Part shown: in pieces, positions 46,919 to 58,244 of the stretch | Position numbering within the stretch: position 1 is the stretch's first letter | How the letters are laid out: every line of letters begins with the position of its first letter | Assembly: GCA_027625915.1 (NCBI GenBank) | Contig: JANTQA010000012.1 | Location: 527,001-591,000, forward strand | From: Anaeramoeba flamelloides | Taxonomy: Eukaryota; Metamonada; Anaeramoebidae | Length of the DNA: 64,000 nucleotides | Reading direction: 5' to 3' | Position numbers and translations under genes: made by a program | Notes under the pieces: generated by a model | The model's input: only the letters and a program-made list of their open reading frames with translations | The model's database searches: none | Told to the model about the DNA's origin: nothing

Positions 46919-47484
46919 TAAACATTTTTCAGACAAAATGGCCCAATTTTATTAAACAAATAGAACACATTCTATGAGATTAATTCATTATTCTAATCAA
47001 AATAAATATTTATTTTTTAAATTTGATCATTTTTTCTCATTTTGCAAATAAATTTTTTTGTTTTTCATCTTTTTCTTTTTTCTGTTTTTAATATTTTTTT
47101 GTTTTTTAAAACTTTCAAAAGTCAAAAAAAAAATGTTTGAAAGTCCAAATTAACATTAAGAAAAGTGAGGGTTTTTAATTTTCTTTTAAAATTTAGACAT
47201 ATCACAAGTGGAAACATTTATTTTTAACATTTTTAATTTTTGCCAGAAATTGATAAATTTGGCACACGTTACGTTCTAATGAAAGTTGGTCAGATATTTT
47301 TTTTTGACATTTTTTTTTTTTGAAAATTTTTGGTTTTATTCATGCTTTTCTTTTATGATTAATGATTTTAATACAAAGTTTGTTATTTCTCATACTTCTA
47401 AGCAATCTTAGTTTGGTTTAATATTTTAAAAAAAAGTGAATTTTTCATTTTTGACTAAGCATCTTTAAGTGAAATGGAGTTTAT
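46919..47484. mobile_element. TA-flanked DNA element (family M2)
   Basis: Left end TAAACATTTTTCAGACAAAATG, right end AAGTGAAATGGAGTTTA. It sits directly beside the LINE stub and is shared with the position after tail G (61159-61724). No ORF is present. The tail 3' flank resumes at 47485 (compare 1590). Confidence 0.6.
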
Positions 47485-47940
47485 GTGGTATAATATTTAA
47501 TGTTTGATTGATTCGAAGTGGGGAAATATAGTTAATAAAGAATAATTTTTAAAAATTTAATGCAGTATTTACATTTTAACAATTTTGAAAATTTTTGATT
47601 TTTTAGAACATATACTTTTTCCAAATTTTTTTAAATGTTGTTGGGATTCCTTTGGTTCACCTCTCCTTCAGTTACTTCAGTTCAACCTCTCTTAATTTTA
47701 GAGTTTGTTTTTTTTTAGGTTCTTATGGAAAGTAAAAGGTATAAAAAATCATAATAAGAATTTGTTAACTTGTTCAAGATTCTAAATTAAACAGGAACTC
47801 ACTCTTATCAATATTAAGCAAATAGATACCAACAAAAACAATTCGAAATAATCTGAAGTGAACTTAATCGAAATTCTGAAATAATCTATCAGTACATATA
47901 TTGGAATAGGTGAAAGACCTTCTAGTTAATTATCTTGTTT

Positions 47941-48153
47941 ACATTCAGTTCTACTTTTAAGGCACAAACTTTAAAAAAGATTAAAGACACAAATTAAAAT
48001 CTCAAATTATGGCACAATATACAAAATTTAGTATAATAATTTGTATTTATTAATGAATAAAAAATCTGCTTTAATTAGTGATTTTTATTTTCCCTTAGAT
48101 CTTTTTAAAATTTTGTAGCAAGTTTGAGCCTTAAAAGTAGAATTGAATGTTAG
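47941..48153. mobile_element. 213-bp MITE with about 28-bp inverted termini
   Basis: ACATTCAGTTCTACTTTTAA at the left is the inverse of TTAAAAGTAGAATTGAATGT at the right. Pairing extends to GGCACAAACTT / AAGTTTGAGCC. The interior is AT-rich. Only one copy is seen in this window. The target duplication is unclear. Confidence 0.65.
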
Positions 48154-48739
48154 GATTTTACGAAAATTAACTAATTAAAATAAAAAAAAACTGGTAAATA
48201 AAATTTAAAAAACAATTATTATTCTAAAAAACTTGATACTTCATATATATATAGCCTTATCTATAAAGTTCTACTTTTCAAACTTAATAAAATAACCCAG
48301 TTTATCTGATCAATTGTTAATCAGATCTTTAGATCTCTTTATTACAATTATGTATATTGTTAGTTCAGATATTTTTTAATTAAAGAAAATAAATACCAAC
48401 CCATTCAACACCCAATGTGTAAAAAAAAAACTTTCAAATTAATTTATAACACTTTCTTTATTATTATTATTTTATTAAGAATCTTTTTTATTATTATTTT
48501 ATATACTCTTTTATTTATTACTTTTCTTACTCTTTTTCTTGTCTATATTTCAAAATGAAATTTTTGACATTTTCATTTTATGGAGGAAAAAACTTTATGA
48601 TGAGTTATAATCTTTCCTATATTATTGCAAGGATAAATAATTGAAAATAGATTTTTAATTTTCAGAAAAATGGGTGGTAATTTTATTTAATCAGTTCTCT
48701 TCTTTTATAATATTAATAATTATAATAAAATTGAATTTT

Positions 48740-48998
48740 GTGAACAAAACGAAATTATAGAAAATATTGAATATTTTTTATAGGAATTACCTTCCTATGA
48801 AAAATATAGATTAATTATTATCTAATAAATCAAAAAAAAATAAATCTTAATAAATTAATTTTAAATCAAGACAGTTTGAAATTATTTTCATTAATTAATA
48901 ATCATGAAATTTGTGATTTTACTTAAATTTCTAAAATATAATTTAATAATAGGGCAACTAGAGTGTAATTTAGACTCTTCAATAACATAAAAAAAAAA
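48740..48998 (+). mobile_element. LINE-B 3'-end fragment
   Basis: It aligns with 25905-26160: GAAATTATAGAAAATATTG, then the 3' UTR core GCAACTAGAGTGTAATTTAG and an A-run. It is more decayed than the 22721-26160 copy and heavily 5'-truncated. Confidence 0.65.
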
Positions 48999-49956
48999 AA
49001 CAATTTTTTTGTATTAATAATCTTTTGGGAAAAATAAAAAGTTCTTGAATGTTACAGAATATAACAAACATTGAAACTAAATTGACATTAATTTATCTTC
49101 TTGTAAAATGAACTAAAACAAATATTAATTAAAAGTTGAATCTTCTATTTGTTTTTAATTATTATTGTTATTTTTTTGATTAAATTTACATTTTTTATTC
49201 AATGGTGTATTTTAAATCTCAAATTTTATTTAAGTCAAAGTTTCTAATTAATCCAAGAACAAAAAAATAAATACAGAAATGAGAATATTTAAATTTGATA
49301 TAAATATTTTTTCATTTTTATAACTCAACAAAAAAGATCAACTTTCAAAATATACTTGTTGAAATCAAGCTTTGAAAAGAAAAAATTTCAAACAATGCTA
49401 TTTTGTGAAGAATTTTTAAATTTAATTTTTGTTAATAATTTGTATCAAAATGAATCATGAATTATAATTATTGAAAAGTTTGAAATTGCACTAAAAATTC
49501 CCTATTATTCAAATTTTCTTTAAAGGTGATTTAAGTATTAAATAATAGATTACATAACCATTCTTGTGGATAATATAAACAAATTTTTTTTAAAATGGAA
49601 TAACAAAAAAGAAAAAAAAATAGGTTCTTAAAAGAGATTTATTAGAAGAAATACATAAAAAAAAAAAATACAAAAATACAATATTTAATTGAGGACATCC
49701 AAAATCACAAATCTTAATATTTTTGATTAATTTAATTTAATTTGGTTATTGATCACTAATATTCATTTGGGGGGGGGAGTTTTTTTTAATTAATTAAATT
49801 TCAATTTTCTTTTTGATTTGATTTGCTTATAAACCTTTGACATTTTTTCCTTTATTTTCAAGTTTTTATTATCAAGTTACTTATAGTTTCATATTATTGT
49901 ATCAAAGAATAGATAAGTAACCAATTTATCTTTTTGCTTTTAAACTATTCTTCTCA

Positions 49957-49957
<1 letters not shown>

Positions 49958-49984
<27 letters not shown>
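49958..49984. repeat. (TA)n microsatellite
   Basis: A pure alternating AT run of 27 nt. It is not attached to a recognised element. Confidence 0.9.
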
Positions 49985-49987
<3 letters not shown>

Positions 49988-50532
49988 TCATCCAAAGAAA
50001 AAAAAAAATAAATAAACCAAAGAAATTGATTTTGTTTTCTCAACAACAGTAATTTCTTATTTTTTCACCAAAATCCTTTTTTTACAAATTTGTTTTTAAA
50101 TAATTTTTATAAAAAGGCTAGTCAAAACAAAAGAATACTATTTACAAGATTAAAGAAAAATGATTGAATAATTAAGACTAAAACAAAAAAAACAATTCCT
50201 AAGAAAAAAAAAAGAAAATCTGACTAAAAAATGAAATTCACATTCATAATTATTCTATTTTTTGACAATTTACAGGAAAATACTTTTGTTTGTATTCCAA
50301 ATAAATTCTATCTGATAAATCTAATATTTCTAAAAAAGAAAATAAAAAATTTTAGATTTTATTTCACAAAAACTGAATTAGATGAATTCTATAAAATTTG
50401 GAATCAAAAAGTTATTTTTATCTTTCTTTAGAAAAAATATAAGTAATTTGTTTTTAAAAATTTATCAGCTAATATCATTTTTTTATCAAAGAATGAAAAA
50501 TCAAATATGAAACCAGTATTTTTTTTTAAATA

Positions 50533-51291
50533 TTAAGGGATTAGCCTCGCCATAGATTTCTCTATAATCAAAGTATGTTGTAATTGGGTGTAAATTGTAT
50601 TAGTGCTACATTGTTCAAATGTCTCTAAAAAATCTATTATTATAAATCTTATTGTACAATAAATTTTTACATTTTTTACAAATGATCACAATTAAAAAAG
50701 TTTCATAATGATGAAATTTTTTTTTTTTTCCTTTTCCCAATCTTTCAATAGAAACCCAAAATATAGTGTTATGGTATTTAATAATTTAGATTTAGAACTT
50801 CCAAAAGTAACTATTTTTATAATTTTTGAATTTCCAAAGATTAACTCAATAATGATCAACATAAAAGCACAAAGACTGATTAATTTTGATTGCTTTTGAT
50901 AAATCTACTTGTAGAATCAATATATTTCCATGATTTGAGTTATAATTTGTCAAATAAATCTATTGATTAATTATTTAATTTTTAAAAAAAAACGAATTTT
51001 TTAGTAACTAATCTACATTTGGCAACAAATTTAAGAAAGATATTTTGCAACTTTGTAGTCTAAATATTGATAATTCAACCTTTAAATTTATGGTGAAATG
51101 CAGATTTTATTCTAAAATTCTTGAGTTTTTTACTAATACATAGATCATTTTTAATTGATGAGATTAACAAATAGTACTACTTGACTAATCGATTTTTTAG
51201 AGACATTTGAACAATGTAGCCTAAATATGGTTAAACCCAATTACAACATACTTTGATCATAGACTTCTCCTTGGTGAGGCTAATCCCTTAA
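50533..51291. mobile_element. TTAA-flanked DNA element T1, uninterrupted copy
   Basis: The best T1 copy, 759 bp with TTAA at each end. Left arm GGGATTAGCCTCGCCATAGA and right arm CTTGGTGAGGCTAATCCC are inverted. Pairing extends about 55 bp to the CCCAATTACAACATACTTTG region. It contains a 60-odd-codon open stretch (NPKYSVMVFNNLDLELPKV..) whose relatives at 22450 and 31140 are broken. It shows the unoccupied LINE-B target at about 50985-51005. Confidence 0.75.
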
Positions 51292-51375
51292 AAAAATATA
51301 ATCAAGAAATAAAGAATCTTTTTTTTGTATTTTTTCTTTTTTCTGCACTTGAATAAAAAAAATAAAAATTCAAAG

Positions 51376-51913
51376 TAAACTTAAATTCCAAAAATTTGGA
51401 CACAGTTTAAGCAGTTGAAAGATTAGCAATACCAGACTATACATTCAATTTGGAAATAATTTTGAATTTACAAACTATTTCATTTTTTGTCTTTTTTGTT
51501 TAGTTTTCAATTCCTTTTTTTCAGTTACATAATCTGTTTGGTTAGATCTAGGATTTTTTTTTAAATGGTTGGTAGAAGATTAGGGTTGAGTTCTGTTAAA
51601 AAGAAAAATCACATACAATTGATCGATGGTACCTTATCATTTGATCGATCAACAATTCTTGGTGAAATTTCAATAAATTTGCTAATATATTTTTTGGTTC
51701 AGCTCTTTACATTATTATGGATACACTTGTTTTTATTTTTGAGTTTTAGATTTTTTTCTTTTATTTGGATGGAAATGGTTAATTATTTAAATACTTATAT
51801 TGGGTAACTTAAATGGGGTTTTATATTAGGTTTGGAAAAATATAATAAATTGAGTTTTGTTTGGCCTTATTTTTGATTTTAGATGTGTATCCAAATTTTT
51901 GGAATGGGGTTTA
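51376..51913 (+). mobile_element. Mariner-like short element M1
   Basis: The best M1 copy. Left tip TAAACTTAAATTCCAAAAATTTGG, with right tip CCAAATTTTTGGAATGGGGTTTA as its near-perfect inverse; TA at both ends. The interior has TTTGATCGATCAACAATTCTTGG. The 80-codon frame (51565-51807) is not a complete transposase. Confidence 0.75.
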
Positions 51914-53890
51914 AATAAATCTATTACTTAAATTTAGAATTTCATATCCTATGAATAAAGATTTTTCACAATATTATCAACATCACAGAACTTAAAAATC
52001 TTGAGGATATTATATTTATGTTTTTAGTAGTACCAAAATTTTCAAAAGTCTCTAGTTAAAAAAAAAGCTCTTTATTGTGGTTAATTTTTTTGAATGTATG
52101 TTTACATGAATTTTTGTTTTATTCAACTTTAGAATATTTTCTTAAATATATAATAACCAACTATTGTTTGAAAATACTTTATTCATTTAATAAAAATCAA
52201 TCATGAAGAGAAAAATATAACTGACAATAAATATTCCATTACTCGGGTTTTTCAGTATTAAAAAAAAATAAACAAAGTCTGGTATTTTGACCCAATTCCT
52301 TTGAATTCTGGAAAACCTAACGAAAAGTGTTCTTTAATTGCCGTATAGTACCTAAGTTTTTTTTAATTGGAGAAATAATCTAAAAAAATTTTCTTATTAT
52401 TTCTTAAATTAATTTAAAAAAAAAGTCATTTGTGTTTTCCAGAATACAAAAGAATTGAGTAAAATCAAAGATTTTAGTTTATTCTTTTAAATTTTGAATA
52501 CCTAACGAAATTCTCCATAGATTACAGTCAAGTGCCTAGAGTGTTCTAATTTTTTTTGAGGTTTTCTGTTTTGTCCAAAAAATCTATTGATTTTACAAAT
52601 AAACAGTAAACTCAAGAAAAACTATTTGTAGTTTTCCAAATTCAAAAGAATAGAGAAAAATTAAATATTTTACTTAATTCTTTTAAATACTGGGAAAAAC
52701 GAATGTTTGTTTTTTTTTTTTTTTACTTATTGTAATAAGTCTAAAATTTCTTAAAATTTCTGTTTATTACAAAAATTAAAAAAACCTAAAAGAAAAATTA
52801 AAAATAAATATTTTATTTCTATTTAAAAGAACATATAATTAGTTGATTATTCAAAATAATCAATTCCTGATTTGTAAGAGATATTTTATATTTAAAATAC
52901 TTTTAAAATCTAATTTAATGAGGTCTTAACTAGAAACAAAAATTTTCTGAAAAATTTTATAATTTCAAAATTTCAATACAATACTACTAGAACCTGGTAA
53001 ATTGGATTTTTAAACTTAAATTGTAAAATATCTTTATAAAAATATTTTAATGATCAAAGATCTCTTATTAAGCAATAGTTTTTATTTCAAGTAAAGTTAT
53101 TAAAAAGTGAAAAAATAAGCAGATGTTTAATTTTGTGTTTTAAAAAAATTAAAAAATGATAATATAATATTTGTTAAATAAATAGGAAAAAAATGTTTAC
53201 AACTTTTTCCTTATTGTTGTTTTTACAAATAGAGTTTTTAAAATACTCAGTTGTGGTTTGTGATTCTATTTGAAAAGTTAAATATGAAAATATATAATCA
53301 AGTGAATATTTTTTCAAATTGATTCTTCAAATTTTAGTATCAATTTGTTCATTATTTTGAAATTTTATTGTTTAAATGGTTCTGTAAATATTTAAGAGTA
53401 TGATACTTTGAAATCTTCCAGATTTATTAAAAACTCTTAATTACTTTCAGCTGAAAAAATGATTTTAATGATTCAATAACTCATAAACTGAGACCCACTA
53501 AATTTTTATAAAGCAGGTTTATCCCCTTAAAATCTTTTTTTATTTTTTATTTTAAATTTTCTAAAAAATGGTTTTTTAAATTCATTTCTTTCATTTTCTT
53601 TTTTTTTGTGAATTTCAGAAAAACTATTGTTTGTTTTTTAAGTTCTTTAAAAAATCACTCAGCTTTTTTCTCAAAACATTTTTTAAATGTTGACTTTTGA
53701 TTCTCCAAGATATTAAGTAATCACAAATCAAAAATAAAGTAAATTTATATCTGACTTTAAAACTCATAGAATTCCAAAAAAAATCAGAAATAAATGTGTA
53801 AAATGGAAAAAAAAACAAATAATGCAAAATAAAATACTTTTAATAATTTTTTTTTCTCACAAAATTTTTTTCATTTTTTTTATTTTTTTT
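51914..53890. other. 5' flank of head F: palindrome cluster and shared flank
   Basis: Bases 52300-52800 hold FB1/FB2 palindromes linked by ACCTAACGAAA-type joints (FB2 unit about 52436-52500, FB1 about 52715-52795), with GTGCCTAGAGTG near 52530. Bases 52850-53545 are homologous to 28017-28700. Bases 53580-53890 are homologous to 31430-31735. At 53576-53579 a TTAA is intact where head D's flank carries two DNA elements. No gene is seen. Confidence 0.55.
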
Positions 53891-54036
53891 TATTCTTTTC
53901 TTTTCTCGAAACCCAAACCTTCCCTAAAAAACCTAACTTCTCGTCCCAACCCTAACAAACTCAATTCCAAATCCAATTCAACAATTAGATTTCAAAAAAA
54001 CAACAATCCTCCAATAATTTCCCAAAATTCTAATTA
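53891..54036 (+). promoter_or_regulatory. Probable 5' leader/core promoter of head F
   Basis: A T-rich run ending CTTTTCTTTTCTCG gives way to a G-poor C/A-rich leader (AAACCCAAACCTTCCC ... CCTCCAATAATTTCCC) up to the ATG. It is nearly identical to the head D leader. Confidence 0.4.
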
Positions 54037-54670
54037 ATGTCCAATATTAAGTCTCTTGGTGATCCTTATCCAAAAACCAAACAATCCGACAAATTCGAAA
54101 CCTTGAGTTTAATAAAAACCTTTCCCCAAGAAGTTACAAAGGTTATTGATGTTGTAGATACTGATGATAATATTGTCTTTTTGAGTTCCGAAGGCAAACT
54201 ATACCAAACAACTGGAAAAAATTATCATGAAAAGCTAAAAGCATTTGAAAACCTACCACCAATAAAAAGTATTGCTTCTGGCTATTTTCATTTCCTTGCG
54301 CTCTCAAATGAAGAAAAACCCAAGGTCTATGGTTGGGGTAAAAATAATGAACAGCAACTTGGTTTTGACAACAACGGCAAAGTGTTTATCGAAAAACCAA
54401 CCTTAATTGAATCTTTAAAAGAGGAAAACATTGAACAAATCTTTTGTATTGGTTTCTGTTCATTTTTTTTAAACAAAAAAACAAATGTTTTGTTTGGGTG
54501 TGGTGATTCTACTAATGGCATGTTGGGAAAACCAGAAATTACAGAAAATAAGTTTGTAAAGATCCAAAAATTACATGAAAATGTTGCTAATGTATTTAGT
54601 GGTCCTTCGGATCATACACTTATGATGAAAACTGATGGAAAATTATATGGTTTTGGTCTTAATGAGGATG
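54037..54670 (+). CDS. RCC1-BTB protein, head exon F
   Basis: ATG at 54037 (MSNIKSLGDPYPKTK) and about 211 residues with RCC1 blades IVFLSSEGKLYQT, VYGWGKNNEQQLGFD and VLFGCGDSTNGMLGKP. It enters KLYGFGLNEDG and ends GATG|GTAAAG (phase 1). With tail G it gives 571 aa. About 40 of 210 residues differ from head D by my hand count, mostly in clusters (TTGKN for SNAEK, KNNEQ for QNKFK, NNGKVFIE for TNKNDVQ). Yet the next 340 bases of intron differ at only one or two positions. Small in-frame length changes occur in the same loops. Confidence 0.85.
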
Positions 54671-54779
54671 GTAAAGCTTTTTTTAAATTTTGTTTTTTTC
54701 TTTTTTGATTTTTTTTTTTCTCTTTTTTTTTCATTCTTTTTTTTTTTATATTTTTTTTTTTGTGTTTTTCTTCTGGAAG

Positions 54780-54841
54780 AGAAAAAATCTGTAAAAACAG
54801 TTCTAACAGAAGAAGAAAAAAAAAGAAGAATATTTCAATAA
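54780..54841 (+). CDS. Possible alternative terminal exon after head F
   Basis: Same position as 32612-32712: a T-rich tract and TTCTTCTGGAAG acceptor (AG at 54778-54779). The frame then reads EKKSVKTVLTEEEKKRRIFQ before TAA, a shorter end than in D because an indel shifts the frame. It would give a 231-aa propeller-only product. Support is weak. Confidence 0.25.
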
Positions 54842-55089
54842 ACTTCCTTCAAAAATAAGATCCAAGATTGAGATTTAAAATCCAAAAAGAGAACCAAAAA
54901 ATTAATTAATTAAGGACAATGTATCGCATTTACAAATTTTTCTCAAAAGATTTTGGTACAATTCCATTTAAAACGTGAAGTTAGGATCTTTAAAATATTC
55001 TCCAATTTGGATCAAAAAAATCACTTTATGTCATTTTTGAAATGGAAAATAAAAAAGAAATTTTGAGATAAGTGAACTCGAACACCTTG

Positions 55090-55517
55090 TTAAGGACTAT
55101 CTGAAATAAAGCCATCATGGGAGTCTCACTAATCAAAACATTGGTAAAGTGGACTCTTTATTTCTTGAGATCCAGAAGAACAATTATATTTCGAATTTTT
55201 AGGAATTTGAAATTTTACCTAGATCAGATTCTTCATTGTAAGTTAGTACCGTTATCCTAAATCCAACGCTTTTTATTCTAACTCGATTTTTTCAGAGGTT
55301 TTTATTGGAACTAGATAATACTTGCCTTAAAACAAAAAGGGTTGGGTTTAGGTTTTTAATACCAGCTTACAATGAAGAATCTGATCTAGGTAAAATTACA
55401 ATTCCAAAAATTTCCTAATTTGATAGTTCTTCTGGATCTCAAGAAATAAAGAGTTCACTTTAACAATGTTTTGATTAGTGAGACTTCAATGGTGGCTTTA
55501 TTTTAGATAGTCCTTAA
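55090..55517. mobile_element. TTAA-flanked foldback element T3, centre inverted
   Basis: Same insertion site and arms as 32924-33350. The central segment, however, runs the other way: here it goes from CCGTTATCCTAAATCCAACG to GGTTGGGTTTAGGTTTTTAA, the reverse complement of the D copy. TTAA at 55090-55093 and 55514-55517. Confidence 0.8.
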
Positions 55518-55972
55518 GGATCGAAAAAAAAAAATTAAAATAATAACCACGATTTTTTAACATTAAAAACACTTCTCAACAAACATCTTTAAATCAAAAT
55601 GATTGTATTGTCAATGATTTTTGATCATTGAGTTACTTTGAATTGTTACATTATCTCCACAAACCATACAACCGTTCCAACCCTACTGTGAAAATTTATA
55701 AGACATAGAAATTGGTAGTCTATTATAAAATTGTGTTTTTTGATTTACAAAATTCAATTTCAATCATAAGATAAAAATTTCAACTTCTCTTACTTCATTC
55801 GAGTTATTTTTTTTGTAAAATCAAAGACAAAAATTAAATTTTCTCAAGAAAAGAAATCACAGAAATCACAGAAACTATGGAAACTTGAAAGTATTTTTCG
55901 ATCATTGTTTATAAATTGTAAAAACTGGGATTTTAACAGTTTTGGGAATTTAAGATCCAACGTTAATGAAAG

Positions 55973-56493
55973 TAAACTCCCTTATCAAAATCATTGGCCC
56001 ATTAAAAATCAAATTTTAAAGAAAAATATTTTTAATAATTGAAGTTATCTATTATAATATAAAAATTTCGATTTTAATATTCAGTTCTATACTCAAGAGA
56101 TGTTTATTTTTTGTTTAAAAATAAAAGAAAAAGAAATAAAAAAAATAAACGGTTAAAAAAAATTGGTTAATTTATTTTGAAAGAAGCATTACATAAAAAA
56201 TAGAAAATTTAAAAAATTAGTAAAGCCCATTTATCGATTCCCCTTCCATTTGAATAAATAAATCTAATCTCTTTTTCATATTTGAAACCAATTTTTTCAT
56301 TAATTCATCTGTTACTTCTTTTCAATTTTTCATTTTCATTTTCGATTTTAACAAAACACTATCGAAAAAATAAAAAAGAGAAAAAATTATTTATTTGCAA
56401 ACTTTTGATTGTGAGGGGAAAAACTTCAAAAGGATACAAAAGCAATTCAAAATTAAAATATAAGATGGTCCATTTATTATAAAATTTAGTTTA
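55973..56493 (-). mobile_element. TA-flanked short DNA transposon M3
   Basis: The reverse complement of the element at 7083-7599 (TAAACTCCCTTATCAAAATC ... AAATTTAGTTTA). The D-module sequence at about 33788-33795 (GCAAGTATTTTTATGAATTTG) is the empty site, showing a TA duplication and a precise 519-bp gain. Confidence 0.75.
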
Positions 56494-57619
56494 TTTTAAT
56501 GAATTTGTATGTCAATTCCCAAAGGAACAAAAAAATGGATAACTTCTTTTTAATCTTCTGGTATAAAATTTATGGTTTATGATGAGCTTTAATAACCCTT
56601 TTACGGTTTGTTGTACAAAATAAAATTTCAAAATAGAAAATCAATTTGAGGGTATGATAAATATTCATGGTAGGACTGGAATGACTGTATTAATTATTAC
56701 AAAGAGTTTTTGATTTTGGCTTATTTTTTTTTTTTTTTGGATCTTTTTGTTTTTCCAAAAATTAAATCTCCCAGCCATAGCTAAGAGGAGAGTGTATAAT
56801 CAAATTGTTTACGGAACAACATAATCCATGTCAAACATACTTTACATTTTTAATAGGCTTTTTTGATAAAAATTTTTTTGTTTGTATCATTTTCTATCAC
56901 AACACAATTTGTTGTATCAAGAGGAATTGGGTTGAGATTGTGTGGTAAAGGTTTTGAAGAATTTATCATCAAAGGATCTTTTCGAAATTAAATTTGCAAA
57001 AATTATTCCGGCTTTTTTTTTATTTCAAATTTTAAAAAATATGTCCCTACGACCCAAAAAACACTAAAAATTGAAAACTGATCAAATATCTTCTATTAAA
57101 AAAATTAAAAAAACTAAATGAAAAAATAAAAATAAATAAAGTTTCTATTTTAACTTTATCTTGAAAACATTTTTTGCCAAAATGATTGAATTCAAACTTG
57201 AAATTTTGTATATTTTTATATACAATATCTTATTTTAACCCATTTTACAAAAATAAATTCTAAATTATGGGAATATTATATTCACAAAAGGGACTAATTT
57301 GGTCTTCAAACGTTTTTTTTTATTTTCAAATGGTAAAATTAAAAATAAAAGTTATTTAAAAAAGATAAACTCTCTGGAAAAATATTCTAATTTAATATAT
57401 TAACTTATTTTTTGATTTCAAAATTTTCCCAACCCCAATTTTTCAAAAAAAATAAAAAAGTTCACAGTAATTTCAAAAAATATTTTCGATATTCAAAAGT
57501 TGAGAGTGTTTTTATTCTAAAAAAATTTTATCACAGTGGTTAATTGAATTAAGTTATAAGGTTAGATTTCGAAAAATATTAATCAGAAAAAATAGTGTTT
57601 TTTTATATTAAGGATATAT
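56494..57619. other. Intron F-G, continued head 3' flank
   Basis: Near-identical to 33795-34900, including the repeated QFVVSRGIGLRLCGKGFEEF relic (about 56910-56985) and poly(T) at 56725-56739. No gene is seen. Confidence 0.55.
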
Positions 57620-58244
57620 TATTCAAATTTTTACCCATAACAAAATTTAAAAAAAAAAAAATTGGTTTCGAAGATTATTTTATTATCTTTGAATAATATT
57701 TTTAAGTTATTTTTTATTTTTATTTTTAAATTTAGGACTGATTACTTTATCTATTAAAAAAGTTTTTATTTTTTTAATTTTCAATTTAATAAATGAAATT
57801 ATTTTACAATTTTTTTTTTTTGTTTGTTTTTTCAAGTAATTTCTATTGCTTAAATAAAAGTTTTAGAAAATTATTTATATTAAACTTTTAATTTTGTACT
57901 AAAGAAAAGTAATTTCATTTTTCTCTTGATTTAATATTTATATAAATTTTTTTAGTAATATATTTTTTATTTATTTTTTTTATCATAAAATTAACAAAGT
58001 TAATTATTATTATTATTATTAAATCAATGTATTGAGTTTTTTATTACTATTATTGTAATACAATTTCTGATTTAAAAAATTTTCATAAAAATAAAAATCT
58101 GTAAAGAAAATATAAAAATGAATAATTATTTTTTTTTCCTCCAATTTCAAAAAAAAAATCAAATATCATAACTACTTTATCTTTGAACAATTTTGACTTT
58201 TTATTATAATTCAAATCTGGATTAAAGACAAATAAGAAAATAAA

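Larger units (their letters stand above)
47485..50532. other. Flank between tail E and head F, no gene
   Basis: The tail 3' flank continues to about 47600, followed by AT-rich DNA. Within it lie a MITE (47941-48153) and a LINE-B 3' end (48740-48998). The rest includes a G9 tract at 49769-49777 and a (TA)n run at 49958-49984. The 66-codon frame at 50231-50431 has no recognisable relatives here, and I do not call it. Confidence 0.5.

Noticed and set aside
50708-50899. 63-codon frame in T1 (NPKYSVMVFNNLDLE...).
   Set aside because: The other T1 copies have stops in it and it is too short for a transposase. It is kept only as a remark on the element.
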